This document shows positions 34,942 to 43,855 of a stretch of 64,000 bases of DNA, piece by piece. The DNA is from Paenibacillus sp. FSL K6-1330 (GTDB lineage: Bacteria > Bacillota > Bacilli > Paenibacillales > Paenibacillaceae). Position 1 is the first letter of the stretch; each line of letters opens with the position of its first letter. The position numbers were made by a program, and so were the translations under genes. The notes below the pieces were generated by a model, which was given only the letters and a program-made list of their open reading frames with translations, did no database searches and was not told where the DNA came from. The stretch spans positions 765,001 to 829,000 of the forward strand of contig NZ_CP150269.1 in the NCBI RefSeq assembly GCF_037976825.1, written 5' to 3'.

Positions 34942-35685
34942 TTGGATAACGCTGCTATGCTTGCCTATCTGCGAAGCGTTGTGTTAATGAGGGACCGTGT
35001 CCCGTCATTTCATGAATATCCTTTTAATTTGCCGGCTGTTGCGGCTTTGGACGGGCTCCATTTTCATCCGAAGGTCACTTATATCGTGGGCGAGAATGGT
35101 ATGGGCAAATCCACGCTGCTGGAGGCGATTGCCGCGGCCCTCGGGTTTAATCCGGAAGGAGGCACCATCAATTTCTCTTTTTCTACGGCGGAGACGCATT
35201 CTGTGCTGTATCAATATATCCGTACGGTTCGAGGAGTCCGGAAGCCGCGGGACGGCTTCTTTTTCAGGGCGGAAAGCTATTATAATGTGGCCTCCGAGGT
35301 CGATTCGCTGGGGCTTTGGCAGTCCTATGGCGGAAAGTCGCTGCATCATCAATCCCATGGGGAATCCTTCTTTGCGACGTTTCTGCACCGCTTCGGCGGC
35401 AAGGGGCTTTATATCATGGACGAGCCGGAAGCGGCGTTGTCCCCGTTTCGCCAAATGGCGCTGCTCAGACGCATCCATGACCTGGTCCAGGAAGACTCGC
35501 AGTTTATTATTTCCACGCATTCGCCGATTGTTATGGCCTATCCGGATTCCGTCATCTACAAGCTGACTTCCGAAGGGGTGGAAGAGTCGAGCTTGGAGGA
35601 AACGGATCATTACATGATTACGAAGGAATTTGTGAATCGCCGGGAAGCGATGCTTCATGAATTGTTTGCAGACGATGAGGATTAG
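34942..35685 (+). CDS. AAA-family SMC/ABC-like ATPase (COG3910 type)
   Basis: A 247-residue ATPase. Walker A is GENGMGKSTLLEA; the signature-like region is SHGESFFATFL; Walker B is LYIMDEPEAALSP; a switch histidine lies in ISTHSPIVM. The start is TTG at 34942 with AAGGAGGG 7 nt before it, not the far-upstream ATG. This group is often linked to DNA or phage defence, but it stands alone here and has no nuclease partner. Confidence 0.85.
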   Translation: MDNAAMLAYLRSVVLMRDRVPSFHEYPFNLPAVAALDGLHFHPKVTYIVGENGMGKSTLLEAIAAALGFNPEGGTINFSFSTAETHSVLYQYIRTVRGVRKPRDGFFFRAESYYNVASEVDSLGLWQSYGGKSLHHQSHGESFFATFLHRFGGKGLYIMDEPEAALSPFRQMALLRRIHDLVQEDSQFIISTHSPIVMAYPDSVIYKLTSEGVEESSLEETDHYMITKEFVNRREAMLHELFADDED

Positions 35686-35696
35686 CCATAATATAA

Positions 35697-35737
35697 GGGT
35701 TCCGAAGGCATATGCTGCTTACCGGGACTCTTTTTTG
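35697..35737 (+). terminator. Intrinsic terminator
   Basis: GGGTTCCG pairs with CGGGACTC (two G-U pairs), followed by six T. Confidence 0.7.
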
Positions 35738-35996
35738 TATAACGGAGGATTTAGATTAGGTGAATCATTTTGAAGGACTACCTTGAGGGGAGGTTTTTGA
35801 AAGGTTTTTTCTTTATGGATTAAAGCAGCAGAATTCCTTGTAATAAACTTTGAAACATCTAAGTAATTCAACGATAAATCATGAATTAAGCAGGGAATCC
35901 GGAAATGAAAACATGAAAATGGTGTTTACAAGTTAGAATCATTGAACTAAAATAAGATCGAGGTGAAATGCTCTGGAGAACGGAAGAGAAGCAAGC
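35738..35996 (+). promoter_or_regulatory. AT-rich upstream region and MarR operon promoter
   Basis: No gene. A good promoter is present: -35 TTTACA (35925-35930), 17-bp spacer, -10 TAAAAT (35948-35953). The spacer has an imperfect dyad (AGTT...AACT, 35931-35946) that may be the MarR site. Confidence 0.55.
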
Positions 35997-36422
35997 GTGG
36001 AGAGACTCATGGATATGTACCGTGAGTTATCGGATAAAATGACGAGGCATCGCGTCGTATCTTTTTTGAATCACTTGAGAAAGAACGATTTAACGATGAA
36101 TCAATATAAGATTTTAAGTTTGATCGAGCAGCAGGGTCCGCTGCTTCCCAACCGGTTGGCTGAGCATATGGAGCTTAAGGCTGCAACAATCACGTATTTG
36201 GTGGACGCTCTGGGACAACGAGGATTGGTGGTTCGAACGCCCAATCCCAGTGATGGACGAAGCCATTATGTCAATCTTACGGCAGAAGGCCGGCAGCTTG
36301 TGCTCGATGCGCGCAGCGAGGGGGATTATGCCGTCATGGAATCCTTCAAGCAGCTGGATGAGGATGAGGCGGATAACCTGTATATTTTACTGCGATTGCT
36401 TGGCAAAAAATTATTTCCATAA
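35997..36422 (+). CDS. MarR-family regulator
   Basis: A 141-residue winged-helix repressor. The DNA-binding part reads MNQYKILSLIEQQGPLLPNRLAEHM, then TITYLVDALGQRGLV and the wing RTPNPSDGRSHYVNLT. The start is uncertain between GTG 35997 and ATG 36009. It precedes an MFS pump by 82 bp, a common repressor/efflux pairing. Confidence 0.88.
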   Translation: MERLMDMYRELSDKMTRHRVVSFLNHLRKNDLTMNQYKILSLIEQQGPLLPNRLAEHMELKAATITYLVDALGQRGLVVRTPNPSDGRSHYVNLTAEGRQLVLDARSEGDYAVMESFKQLDEDEADNLYILLRLLGKKLFP

Positions 36423-36445
36423 CCCTAGGACTGTACTCTTCGAAT

Positions 36446-36482
36446 CCCGCCTCCAGCTCTGTTAATCAGATCCGGGCGGGGT
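36446..36482 (+). terminator. Hairpin between marR and MFS genes
   Basis: CCCGCC and GGGCGGG flank a 20-nt loop, with GTTACTTTGTTT following: a weak terminator or attenuator between regulator and pump. Confidence 0.4.
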
Positions 36483-36504
36483 TACTTTGTTTAGGAGGCT
36501 TCAT

Positions 36505-37923
36505 GTGAATACACAAGATAAATCTTCATTTTGGCTTATTATGAGCGCTATCTTTTTCGGTAACTTTCTGGCGGTGCTCAGCATCACCACCATCAACGTG
36601 GCCTTTCCGGTCGTGATGGAGCAGTTCGATGCCACGCTGAGCACCACCCAATGGCTGATGGCCGGGTACCTGCTCGCCACGGGAATTGTGGCTCCCATCG
36701 TAGGCTACATGGGGGACCAGCTTAGTTATAAGAGGCTGTTTGTCCTGGCATTGATGGGTTTTACACTCTCGTCGCTATTATGCGTCGTAGCCTGGAATAT
36801 CGAGACCTTGATTGCGTTCCGGATTACGCAAGGTGTGTTCGGCGGGATGATTATCCCGATTACGATGACGATCATCTACCAGGTATTTCCCCGGGAACGG
36901 CAAGCCTATGCCATGGGGCTATGGAGCCTGGCCTCCATGCTGGCACCGGTGATTGGGCCGACACTTGGCGGATGGCTGGTGCAATATTTTGGCTGGAAAT
37001 CGATTTTCATTCTAAATATTCCGATCGGCCTGATCTCGATTGTCATCGTAAGCAAATTCATTCCTTTTTACCGACTGACCGGGAAGAAATCGTTTGATTT
37101 CCTCGGATTCTTGACAGTGGTGGCAGGCAGTTCTCTTTTGCTGCTTTCCTTCAGCCATGGTAACGACTGGGGTTGGGGATCCTGGAAGACCCTGTCTCTA
37201 CTGATCTCCGGAGTCTTACTGCTGCTGTTCTTCGTTAAGTGGGAGCTGCGGATTTCATCCCCGTTATTGCAGCTTAAAGTATTCAAATTCCCCCGATTCC
37301 GGTACAGCTTGATCCTGAACTGCATCGTGACAATATCCCTGTATACGGGAACCTTGCTGGTGCCGCTCTATTTGCAGACTGTGCTGAAGCTGTCCCCGAT
37401 GGATACCGGCCTGATCATGCTGCCGGGCGCGATTGTCATGGCAGCAGCGTCGCCGCTTATCGGTAAATTTTATGATCGGATCGGCCCATTCCGGCTGGTG
37501 ATCACGGGAGTTCTCATCATTGTGGCGGCCACGCTCGCTTTCAGCGGAATCGGCACCAACACCTCGGTTATGTACATTTCCTTACTGCAGCTGGTTCGCT
37601 GCCTTGGCATTGCTTTATGCAATATGCCGTTAACGAACGCAGCGATGAGTGCGGTGTCCAGCGAATATTCAGGTCACGCATCGTCCATCACGAACTGGGC
37701 ACGACAAGGGCTTGCTTCATTATCGATCGGCATATTCAGCGCACTGGTGGTATCCAGAACATCCTATTACATGGGAGCGGGGGCTTGGACCCAGCGTGCC
37801 GCAACAACGATGGGCATTGATGATGTGTTTATGATCGGAACGATGGTGGCTGTTATTGCCGTACCTCTTACATTTTTGTTACGGGTCAAAAAGAAAAAAT
37901 CGGTCCACCCTGTCGCCCTCTGA
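36505..37923 (+). CDS. MFS multidrug transporter, DHA2 (14-helix) family
   Basis: A 472-residue proton-driven exporter. Motif C-like GIVAPIVGYMGDQLSYK and FGGMIIPITMTII then APVIGPTLGGWLV match EmrB/QacA proteins. GTG at 36505 is 6 nt after AGGAGG, so it is preferred over the upstream TTG. Likely under the MarR repressor before it; substrates unknown. Confidence 0.92.
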   Translation: MNTQDKSSFWLIMSAIFFGNFLAVLSITTINVAFPVVMEQFDATLSTTQWLMAGYLLATGIVAPIVGYMGDQLSYKRLFVLALMGFTLSSLLCVVAWNIETLIAFRITQGVFGGMIIPITMTIIYQVFPRERQAYAMGLWSLASMLAPVIGPTLGGWLVQYFGWKSIFILNIPIGLISIVIVSKFIPFYRLTGKKSFDFLGFLTVVAGSSLLLLSFSHGNDWGWGSWKTLSLLISGVLLLLFFVKWELRISSPLLQLKVFKFPRFRYSLILNCIVTISLYTGTLLVPLYLQTVLKLSPMDTGLIMLPGAIVMAAASPLIGKFYDRIGPFRLVITGVLIIVAATLAFSGIGTNTSVMYISLLQLVRCLGIALCNMPLTNAAMSAVSSEYSGHASSITNWARQGLASLSIGIFSALVVSRTSYYMGAGAWTQRAATTMGIDDVFMIGTMVAVIAVPLTFLLRVKKKKSVHPVAL

Positions 37924-38090
37924 CCCAGCGTTCATCGGCCATGCTGGAGAAGATGATCCTTCGGGCTGTTGAAGCTTAGCGCAAGACAGGGTAACTCGAA
38001 AGGTATCAAGCGATTGAACGGGGTTGGTTGAACTGCATCATTGGCGTCATGCACAACCTCAAGTTATAGTCAAATAGGACGTTAACCGAT

Positions 38091-38123
38091 GAGAGGGCAG
38101 CTGAAGGGCTGCTCTCTTTTTTT
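38091..38123 (+). terminator. Intrinsic terminator after the MFS gene
   Basis: AGAGGGCAGC pairs with GCTGCTCTCT and seven T follow. The 311-bp gap 37924-38234 holds nothing else recognised. Confidence 0.8.
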
Positions 38124-38234
38124 GCTATACACCCGTCAATGGATTGGACGAATTATGACAATGCTGTTCTTTTATTGAATTCGCGGTCTGTGGTAGGGTG
38201 AAGTATACGAATGTGCAGGTGGTAGGAGGAGCTT

Positions 38235-39032
38235 ATGGAATTTATACGGAAGCTGTGGATTTTCGGTTATCAGCAGGCCTTGTCCTGCATATTTCCAGTG
38301 ATTATCTTCGGCGCGCTGGGACTGACCAAGGTGATTGAAATTCCCGGTTTGGCGCGGTATGATCTCATCCTGCTCATATGTGTACTGGCACAAATCGGGA
38401 TGTTGGTGAGCAAGCTGGAGACATGGGATGAGCTGAAGGTCATCTGTGTCTTTCACATCATCGGTTTGATGCTGGAGCTGTATAAAGTGCATATGGGCTC
38501 ATGGTCTTACCCGGAGGAGGGCTGGAGCAAAATCGGCGGCGTCCCGCTGTACAGCGGCTTTATGTACGCCAGTGTAGCCAGTTATATATGCCAGGCATGG
38601 CGCCGAATGAATTTGCGCATCACCGGCTGGCCGCTGCCTGTGCTGACCGTGCTGATCAGCGCAGCGATCTATGCCAACTTCTTCACCCATCACTACGTGT
38701 GGGATGCACGCTGGCTTCTCACGGCATTGTTGTTCGTGGTTTTTGGCAGAACCATGGTGTATTTTGATGTGGACGGAAAAACCCTGCGGATGCCGCTGGT
38801 GCTGTCGTTTCTGCTGATTGGCTTTTTCATCTGGATCGCTGAGAATATTTCTACGTTTCTTGGGGCCTGGACCTATCCGGGTCAGGAGCGGACATGGAGC
38901 CTTGTGCATATCGGCAAAATCAGCTCGTGGTTTCTGCTGGTGGTGATCAGTGTCATTATTGTGGCTCAGCTGAAGCATCTGAAACAGGGCAGAGGACCGG
39001 CCAAAGACAATCCGAAGGGAACGGTCATGTAA
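38235..39032 (+). CDS. DUF817 integral membrane protein
   Basis: A 265-residue protein with about eight helices. SKLETWDELKVICVFHIIGL...YKVHMGSWSYPE and FLGAWTYPGQ are hallmarks of the DUF817 family. Function unknown. GTAGGAGGAGC precedes ATG. It is monocistronic. Confidence 0.85.
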   Translation: MEFIRKLWIFGYQQALSCIFPVIIFGALGLTKVIEIPGLARYDLILLICVLAQIGMLVSKLETWDELKVICVFHIIGLMLELYKVHMGSWSYPEEGWSKIGGVPLYSGFMYASVASYICQAWRRMNLRITGWPLPVLTVLISAAIYANFFTHHYVWDARWLLTALLFVVFGRTMVYFDVDGKTLRMPLVLSFLLIGFFIWIAENISTFLGAWTYPGQERTWSLVHIGKISSWFLLVVISVIIVAQLKHLKQGRGPAKDNPKGTVM

Positions 39033-39197
39033 ATCCAGTATAGCGAATTTGACCATTCATTCGAAATCATGTATCCTATGGCTAATTAAGGTATGGAAGA
39101 CTAACGTTGCGACTCGAGCTGTAAGGCGAGAGATTTTTTATGAACATAGATGTTTGGAACAGATGAACCGCGCGAAGCAGAAGGGAGGAGTATTCAC

Positions 39198-39332
39198 ATG
39201 AAAAAAAGATCATTGGCGTCTTTGGCAAAAGGCATGGGATACTCCACCGCTGTTTTCTTTGATCCGTCCGATAATGGGAGAAGTGTGTCCAAAATCGGAT
39301 ATTCAGCGATCAAGGATCCTTCCATTCGGTAA
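39198..39332 (+). CDS. Small protein, 44 residues
   Basis: Starts MKKRSLASLAKGMGYSTAV; basic at the N-terminus and otherwise hydrophilic. AAGGGAGGAG lies 7 nt before ATG, a strong site, and a terminator follows, so it looks like a real small gene. No family or leader-peptide cleavage motif recognised. Confidence 0.5.
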   Translation: MKKRSLASLAKGMGYSTAVFFDPSDNGRSVSKIGYSAIKDPSIR

Positions 39333-39400
39333 CCGGATGAGGATGCAGTGGAATTGAACACCACAGGTCGCTTGCTTGTGGTTGCATAGATCGGCATGTA

Positions 39401-39428
39401 CACCACAGGTGCGCTGTGGTGTTTTTTT
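39401..39428 (+). terminator. Intrinsic terminator
   Basis: CACCACAG pairs perfectly with CTGTGGTG around GTGCG, then seven T. A related weaker hairpin lies just upstream (39357-39384). Confidence 0.85.
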
Positions 39429-39463
39429 GTATTTCTAATGTTTCAAACAAAGGAGAGGATACC

Positions 39464-40405
39464 ATGTTTATGCAAGGGAAACAGATTTATGTCAAGTCGG
39501 TAGAGGAATCGGATGTAGAGGCACTGCTGAAGCTCGAGAAGGATAACCGGGACTTTTTTCAGCGGTTCACGGGCTTAAGGGAAGAGAGCTTCTACACCCA
39601 TCAGGGTCAGCTTGAGCGGATCCGAAAGGCCATGGAAGCCAGCAAGGCAGATCAAGGGTATGTTTATGTGATTGGACTGCAGGACACCGGAGCGACTATC
39701 GGCGAGATTATGCTGACCGAAGTGGTGCGGGGGAATCTGCAGAGCTGCTGGATCGGTTACTTTCTGGACCAAGACCACAACGGAAAGGGCTATATGACCG
39801 AAGCGGTTCAATTGATTGTGAAGTTTGCCTTTCAGGAATTGAAGTTTCACCGAATTGAGGCGGGTGTGATGCCGCACAACCTGGGCTCGATCCAAGTGCT
39901 TTTGAAAGCTGGATTCCATAAAGAAGGCATTGCCCGGAAAAACGTGAAAATCAACGGGACATGGGAAGACCATCAGACGCTGGCTATTTTGAATGAAGCC
40001 GATGAGGAACAGCCGTCTCCAATTCAGCGGTACAATCCGCCAGGTATCGCCCCGCCGATCGGGCCTTATACCCATGTAACCAAGGTTCCGAGAGGGGCTG
40101 AGCTGTTGGTCTTCTCCGGTCAGGTGGGAACCGATAGGGAGGGGAACTTGCCGGAAGATATGAAGCAGCAGGTGGAGAATACCTTGGCGAACATTGAGAG
40201 GTTATTGGCAACGGAAGCGATGTCGGCGGATCATATCGTCAAAATCAACATTTGGGCGGCTCAGGAGGTCGACTGGGATCACTTCCACCAGGTATGGGAG
40301 AAATTCAACGGGGGGAAGGCGCCGGCTATGACGATGGCCTACGTACCGGCACTGGCGATGCCGTCCATTCAGGTAGAGATCGAGGTATGGGCAGCGAAGG
40401 GGTAA
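39464..40405 (+). CDS. GNAT acetyltransferase fused to RidA/YjgF domain
   Basis: A 313-residue two-domain protein. Residues 1-178 are a RimJ/RimL-type GNAT with the acetyl-CoA region DQDHNGKGYMTEAVQLIVKF and HNLGSIQVLLKAGFHKEG. Residues ~190-313 are RidA-like: PPIGPYTHV, FSGQVGTDREGNLP, QVENTLANIERLL. The usual catalytic arginine region of RidA (..AR.T) reads PAMTMAYVPAL, so imine deaminase activity is doubtful. ATG at 39464 follows AAAGGAGAGG. The fusion suggests a linked role in clearing or acetylating a reactive amine or amino acid. Confidence 0.88.
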   Translation: MFMQGKQIYVKSVEESDVEALLKLEKDNRDFFQRFTGLREESFYTHQGQLERIRKAMEASKADQGYVYVIGLQDTGATIGEIMLTEVVRGNLQSCWIGYFLDQDHNGKGYMTEAVQLIVKFAFQELKFHRIEAGVMPHNLGSIQVLLKAGFHKEGIARKNVKINGTWEDHQTLAILNEADEEQPSPIQRYNPPGIAPPIGPYTHVTKVPRGAELLVFSGQVGTDREGNLPEDMKQQVENTLANIERLLATEAMSADHIVKINIWAAQEVDWDHFHQVWEKFNGGKAPAMTMAYVPALAMPSIQVEIEVWAAKG

Positions 40406-40536
40406 AACGACCAGGAGGATAGATCGAATCTTCAGCTAATTGGTTTATTCAACAAAATTAGCTGCTGATCAAGCAAAGAAGTGATGGTTTTTATAGGCAA
40501 CCACGCAATAACAAGCGTCAAAATCTTTGTTCATTG

Positions 40537-40598
40537 TTGACAGACATATATTGGGTATGTATATTGTAATTACCGACTATTTAGTCGGTAATTACAAT
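40537..40598 (+). promoter_or_regulatory. Promoter with 36-bp palindromic TetR operator
   Basis: -35 TTGACA (40537-40542), 17-bp spacer, -10 TATATT (40560-40565). A palindrome spans 40563-40598 with 17-bp perfect arms (ATTGTAATTACCGACTA and its complement) around TT, covering the -10 and start site. It predicts tight repression by the TetR encoded two genes on. Confidence 0.85.
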
Positions 40599-40616
40599 GA
40601 GAGATGGGTGCATGTC

Positions 40617-41468
40617 ATGGAAAAAAAATATGGCCTTCAACCGCCGATACCATTCAGCTTCAAATCTGTAGCAGGGTTCATCGTTATTTTTATTATTTGG
40701 CAAGGCGGCACTTTATTATGGTTAAATCTTGTTAATGCTTTGATTCCCGCTACTCGCTCAGGATTACCTAGTTTAATCACACTTTATTTGTCTTTTTTAT
40801 TCCTTATTCTCGGCATCTTCCTTGTCACCAAATATTTCTTCAAAATTCGTTTTAGAACATTTTTGTTTGAAGGTAAAAGGCCCGATTTCCGAAAGTTTGC
40901 GATTTATTTCTTGTGGTATTTTATGGCGCTTATTTTGTATTTGCTTGTCGATATCGTCGTGCATCCTCAAGCTTTTACGCTTCATTTTGACCCGCTTCCA
41001 TGGTTAGGTGTACTCATTGTTACCGCTCCTTTGATTTTGGTTCAAAGTGCTGCTGAAGAGATTTTGTTCCGAGGTTATATGTACCGTATGTTTAGATCAT
41101 TAAGAGGCGGTGTATTCTGGTCCATTTTCATCACTTCCCTAATTTTTGCCCTGATCCATGGTTTTAACCCCGAAATGCTAAACTACGGGATTTTTGGACC
41201 GTTGTATTACCTGCTGGGGGCATTCTTTCTGGGAATCGTTGCCTACCACACCAATGGTCTGGCTGCTCCCATCGGGATCCATTTTGCTACGAACATTTTT
41301 AATACATCCATTTGGGGGTATGGGTCTTCGACATTGGAAAACATGGGGCTGCAAAGCATTGTATACCGCCACACGCTAGATATGCCGTTTGCATTCTTTG
41401 GGATTTTTGCTATCGTTATCTCATATGGTGCTTTTCAATTTTTCAAGTATAAAAGGAACCGTTCATAA
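40617..41468 (+). CDS. CPBP-family intramembrane glutamic endopeptidase
   Basis: A 283-residue protein with about eight helices. The CPBP/Abi motifs are present: EEILFRGYMYR (paired Glu plus Arg) and FALIHGF (Phe..His), plus a late His/Asn pair (HFATNIFN). Such proteases process prenylated proteins or give bacteriocin self-immunity. ATG at 40617 is chosen. It is an operon with the TetR gene 18 bp downstream and is controlled by the palindrome at 40563-40598. Confidence 0.9.
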   Translation: MEKKYGLQPPIPFSFKSVAGFIVIFIIWQGGTLLWLNLVNALIPATRSGLPSLITLYLSFLFLILGIFLVTKYFFKIRFRTFLFEGKRPDFRKFAIYFLWYFMALILYLLVDIVVHPQAFTLHFDPLPWLGVLIVTAPLILVQSAAEEILFRGYMYRMFRSLRGGVFWSIFITSLIFALIHGFNPEMLNYGIFGPLYYLLGAFFLGIVAYHTNGLAAPIGIHFATNIFNTSIWGYGSSTLENMGLQSIVYRHTLDMPFAFFGIFAIVISYGAFQFFKYKRNRS

Positions 41469-41486
41469 GGTTCCGGGAGGAGCTTT

Positions 41487-42095
41487 ATGACCAGAAGACG
41501 ATTGCCGGCAGAAGAAGCAAAAACGATTATTTTAAACCATGCCAAGTTGTTATTTATCGAAAAAGGTTATGATCGAGCTACAATGGACGACTTATGTGCA
41601 TCGACACAGATGAGTAAAGGCAATTTGTATCATCATTTTAAAAATAAAGAGGTACTCTTTCTCCAATTGCTTACCCAGCATGCCGAAGACATGTCACAAA
41701 AGTGGCTTCGTTCGGCCGAGCAATCCACGTCTCCCAGCGAACAGTTGCTTGAAATGGCTGATTTATTCGGACGAGATTGTGAAAGTCCCTTAATCCAAGC
41801 ACTCGAAGAGTATGCTAAAACACTTTCAAGCGAATCCGAAGCATTGGCTACATTGAGAGAGATCACAGAAGTAGCCTATCGTGCGATTAGACAAGTGCTG
41901 CAAAAAGGGATCGAGCAAGGCGTTTTTATTAATGAAGATATCGAAACGTTGAGTTTTGGTGTGATGTCCACATTAGCTGGAGCAACGCAGCTCTGCCTAA
42001 CGATGCCAAAATTAAGCGGGGACGAATATGCAGCCCTGCATGTCAATGCGATCAAGCTGCTTTTAAAGGGAATATCGATTGATGATCCCAACTGA
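41487..42095 (+). CDS. TetR-family regulator
   Basis: A 202-residue repressor. HTH MDDLCASTQMSKGNLYHHF at about 34-52, then KNKEVLF. The C-terminal domain is of the AcrR/BetI-like size. GGGAGGAG precedes ATG. Probably represses its own operon through the 36-bp palindrome. Confidence 0.92.
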   Translation: MTRRRLPAEEAKTIILNHAKLLFIEKGYDRATMDDLCASTQMSKGNLYHHFKNKEVLFLQLLTQHAEDMSQKWLRSAEQSTSPSEQLLEMADLFGRDCESPLIQALEEYAKTLSSESEALATLREITEVAYRAIRQVLQKGIEQGVFINEDIETLSFGVMSTLAGATQLCLTMPKLSGDEYAALHVNAIKLLLKGISIDDPN

Positions 42096-42433
42096 AAAAA
42101 GAGAACACACTTGCTGAAAAATATTCATTGCTCGGACATCGATGGTTGATAGATGTGCATCGTAGGCTTTCTTTACCCATGCGATCTACTAGGCACTTCC
42201 CCCATCGATCCGGGTACAGCTTTTTTAGCAGCCTTCGGCTCTGCCTGGCGAATTCATCCGGAGTGGTGTCTTCAATGACGTGGCTGTTTCTAAACCGGTC
42301 CTTTAATTGCCCACTCCTTTTTCTCCTGATGAAACTTCGTGAGATTCCAAGAAAAGCGCATGTTTTATGCTTGACGTAATGAAACGTAATAGTTATTATA
42401 GATCTGCAAAGTCCTTAATTGAGGTGATGTTGA
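42096..42433 (+). promoter_or_regulatory. Gap before rrf2, with promoter
   Basis: A good promoter for the Rrf2 gene: -35 TTGACG (42371-42376), 17-bp spacer, -10 TATTAT (42394-42399). On the minus strand a segment of about 42130-42360 has two overlapping open frames, one containing DTTPDEFARQSRRLLKKLYP, joined only by a frame change. This looks like a decayed gene of unknown identity. Confidence 0.5.
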
Positions 42434-42835
42434 ATGAAGTACTCCAAGGCTACCGATTATGCCCTCCATACGATGCTATTTCTTACTGCGGCGACGCCCC
42501 AAAAACCAATAGGTGTACAGCAGTTGGCGGAGCGACAAAGTGTCTCTCCAACCTATTTGTCCAAAATACTGACCAAGTTGGTGAAGGCGGGCATGATTGA
42601 ATCGATAACGGGGGTGAATGGCGGCTATCGACTCAAACGAAATTGGGAAAATATTTCGTTCCTAGATATTATTCATGCAATTGAAGGTTCGGCTTCCTTG
42701 TTCGATTGCAGTTTCGAACATGGACCAGGATGCCCGATTCAAAAGGTGGTGTTATCGGCAGAAGAGAAGATGGAAGAACAGTTGAGAAATCAGAAAATGT
42801 CGGATCTTGTGCGGGAACATAATATAGTCATATGA
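42434..42835 (+). CDS. Rrf2-family transcriptional regulator
   Basis: A 133-residue winged-helix regulator. YSKATDYALHTMLFL and SPTYLSKILTKLVKAGMIESITGVNGGYRL are the Rrf2 DNA-binding part. Two cysteines in LFDCSFEHGPGCPIQKV (IscR-like proteins use three) suggest redox or NO sensing, with or without a cluster. A second, broken copy of its end lies at 44381-44487. The 23-bp operators following each copy are the likely targets. Confidence 0.9.
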   Translation: MKYSKATDYALHTMLFLTAATPQKPIGVQQLAERQSVSPTYLSKILTKLVKAGMIESITGVNGGYRLKRNWENISFLDIIHAIEGSASLFDCSFEHGPGCPIQKVVLSAEEKMEEQLRNQKMSDLVREHNIVI

Positions 42836-42856
42836 CACTTCTTTTTTTAAAGTCAA

Positions 42857-42891
42857 TTAGTGACAACAAGTGTCTTTAAAATCTACAATAT
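42857..42891 (+). promoter_or_regulatory. Rrf2-type operator and promoter, copy 1
   Basis: Operator at 42857-42879, arms TTAGTGACA and TGTCTTTAA around ACAAG; 7 of 9 arm positions pair. It covers a -35 GTGACA (42860-42865). An 18-bp spacer leads to -10 TACAAT (42884-42889). A matching site is at 44511-44533. Confidence 0.6.
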
Positions 42892-42923
42892 CGATTTATA
42901 ACTAACCGGGGTGGCTGTCCTAC

Positions 42924-43043
42924 ATGAGCCGCGATTTGGATCAAGAAGCGGCCGTGCCGCCGGATGTGTCTGCCGATCGCATCATGAAACTTGTGATGGA
43001 CCAAAAGGCGTACCTTGGCGAACAGCATGAAGGACAAGAGTGA
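42924..43043 (+). CDS. Small ORF, 39 residues
   Basis: Starts MSRDLDQEAAVPPDVSADRI; acidic and soluble. GGGGTGG lies 10 nt before ATG. It is the first frame after the copy-1 promoter and ends 28 bp before the ThuA-like gene. No family recognised; may be a short peptide or a remnant. Confidence 0.35.
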   Translation: MSRDLDQEAAVPPDVSADRIMKLVMDQKAYLGEQHEGQE

Positions 43044-43071
43044 CCCTGGCAAACGGGAAGGAGAGGAGACC

Positions 43072-43713
43072 ATGAATATGAAAGCAATTGCGCTTGGACA
43101 ATACGAGGGAGCGAAATATCATCCTTTTACGAATATTGATCACGAATTACAAACCATATTTGAACATATGGACATGGACGTTGAATGTACGGATGATTAC
43201 GCCGTGCTTCAGGAGGATAAGCTGGAGGGCTATGATCTGTTTATATCGTACGCGGATTTTTCGGATCTGGAGATACCCGAAGATCAGGCACAAGCGCTCA
43301 TATCCTATGTGAGAAACGGCGGAGGACTGCTAGTTATCCACAACGGTATCTCGCTGCAGCAAAGCAAAGAGCTGGAAAAGTTAATCGGCGGCAGGGTTAC
43401 GGGACATCCGGAATATACGTCACTGCCAGTTCGATATAATCAAGGGAGTCACCCTATTGTGGAGAACTTAAGCGATTTTACGATAGATGAAGAACCGTTT
43501 CGGTTCGAGCTGAGTCCGCATGAATCGGCGGTTATACTTGCCGAATATGTGCATGATGGCCAGCGGTGGCCTGCTGCGTGGGCACACACATATGGCTCTG
43601 GCCGCGTGGTATATCTGATGCCGGGGCATCATCTTCCATCTTTCCAGGTAGAATCCGTGCGTAAGCTGATTCGGAATAGCGGAATGTGGGCTGCACGGGG
43701 GAGAGTAGAGTAG
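43072..43713 (+). CDS. ThuA-like glutamine-amidotransferase-fold protein
   Basis: A 213-residue protein of the ThuA family (trehalose utilisation type). YDLFISYADFSDLEIP, YVRNGGGLLVIHNG and AWAHTYGSGRVVYLMPGHH are typical. The family has a class I amidotransferase-like fold but usually lacks the catalytic cysteine, as here. ATG follows GGAGAGGAG. Confidence 0.85.
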   Translation: MNMKAIALGQYEGAKYHPFTNIDHELQTIFEHMDMDVECTDDYAVLQEDKLEGYDLFISYADFSDLEIPEDQAQALISYVRNGGGLLVIHNGISLQQSKELEKLIGGRVTGHPEYTSLPVRYNQGSHPIVENLSDFTIDEEPFRFELSPHESAVILAEYVHDGQRWPAAWAHTYGSGRVVYLMPGHHLPSFQVESVRKLIRNSGMWAARGRVE

Positions 43714-43745
43714 AGATTCGACACACTAATTTTATATAAACGTGC

Positions 43746-43770
43746 ACCACTATTAAAGTGGTATTTTTTT
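43746..43770 (+). terminator. Intrinsic terminator
   Basis: ACCACT pairs with AGTGGT, then seven T. Confidence 0.75.
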
Positions 43771-43855
43771 ATTGCGCCACGCATGGCGATTAACTAGGTG
43801 GTGAAATCCACAATTTAACCCATACGTATCTTATCATCAAAAGGGGAGCGAGAAG

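Noticed and set aside
34942..35685. Anti-phage defence system
   Set aside because: A lone SMC-like ATPase with no nuclease or partner gene is not enough.
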